Part shown: in pieces, positions 33,393 to 33,554 of the stretch
Numbering within the stretch: the first letter of the stretch is position 1
Layout of the letters: every line of letters begins with the position of its first letter
DNA from: Cytophagales bacterium
GTDB lineage: Bacteria > Bacteroidota > Bacteroidia > Cytophagales > UBA9547
Reading direction: 5' to 3'
Length of the DNA: 33,554 nt
NCBI GenBank assembly: GCA_014376535.1
Contig: JACMRH010000185.1
Span: 1 to 33,554, forward strand
Made by a program: the position numbers and the translations under genes
Notes under the pieces: model-generated
What the model was told of the DNA's origin: nothing
Seen by the model: the letters and a program-made list of their open reading frames with translations, nothing else
The model's database searches: none

Positions 33393-33554
33393 TAAGTTTT
33401 TAATTGATTGGCTGTAAGCGGAGTATATCAGTCCAACAATGTTGCAAGATAAATAATTCCACTATAATAATGCAGATTATTTACTTGTGAGTAAATGAAG
33501 GGGCATCTCCCAAAATCCTATTTAACATAATATAAATTATAAAACAAATTCAGA

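Noticed and set aside
1-33554. tRNA, rRNA, CRISPR arrays, intact IS elements, known riboswitches
   Set aside because: None was recognised by eye on either strand. A covariance-model scan would be needed to exclude small RNAs.

Overview
The window looks like a chromosomal segment from a low-GC Bacteroidota, most likely a Cytophagales cellulose degrader of the Cytophaga/Sporocytophaga type. The grounds are a GH5 endoglucanase ending in a type IX secretion (Por) tail, a second orphan Por-tail remnant, a Bacteroidota-style NuoI, Wzi/RemB-like and DUF2490-like outer-membrane proteins, and promoters resembling TTTG-N19-TAnnTTTG. The taxon is an inference from gene content, not from a marker gene.

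Layout. (1) 27-5219, minus strand: a tight operon read as epimerase, flippase-like membrane protein, GT2 glycosyltransferase, 84-aa protein, OppC-type permease and miaE. It looks like surface-polysaccharide genes joined to transport and tRNA-modification genes. (2) 5240-6064, minus: an ECF sigma factor gene broken by one in-frame TAA at codon 22, with a small overlapping downstream gene. (3) 6332-11452, plus: nuoI with an unusual repeat tail, nuoJ, a Wzi/RemB-like barrel and an MsbA-type ABC exporter. (4) 11454-15025: a convergent GyrI-like gene, then plus-strand genes for a degenerate PLD-like protein, DUF72, a DCC thiol-disulfide protein and a small winged-helix-like protein. (5) 15035-15449: a wrecked serine resolvase, marking past mobile-element activity.

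(6) 15860-18609 is the first half of the most interesting part. A TetR gene (TetR-1) diverges from an operon encoding an exported beta-carbonic anhydrase, the Na+/bicarbonate transporter SbtA and the PII-like regulator SbtB. This is a compact bicarbonate-uptake module in an apparent heterotroph. (7) 18788-26413 is the second half. A TetR paralogue (TetR-2) lies upstream of a minus-strand operon encoding a divergent CutA-like protein (also PII fold), a type I-like ABC exporter with a badly degenerate nucleotide-binding domain, an HlyD adaptor, a TolC-like channel, and a previously unlisted 57-aa membrane/secreted peptide. The two modules appear joined by one operator. Near-palindromes built on AGTA-T-TACT occur at 16597-16611 (carbonic anhydrase promoter), 25635-25649 (cutA-like promoter) and 26479-26493 (TetR-2/cellulase intergenic). 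In the first two, the operator overlaps the predicted -7 box at the same spacing. I therefore propose one TetR regulon covering bicarbonate uptake, a PII-like-controlled export system and possibly the cellulase.

(8) 26692-29902, plus: the GH5 cellulase with a clear terminator, then about 1.9 kb of decayed outer-membrane and secreted-protein genes. (9) 29929-33392, minus: a Dld-II-type FAD/Fe-S D-lactate dehydrogenase and a cupin anti-sigma-like protein. I saw no tRNA, rRNA, CRISPR array or intact insertion sequence.
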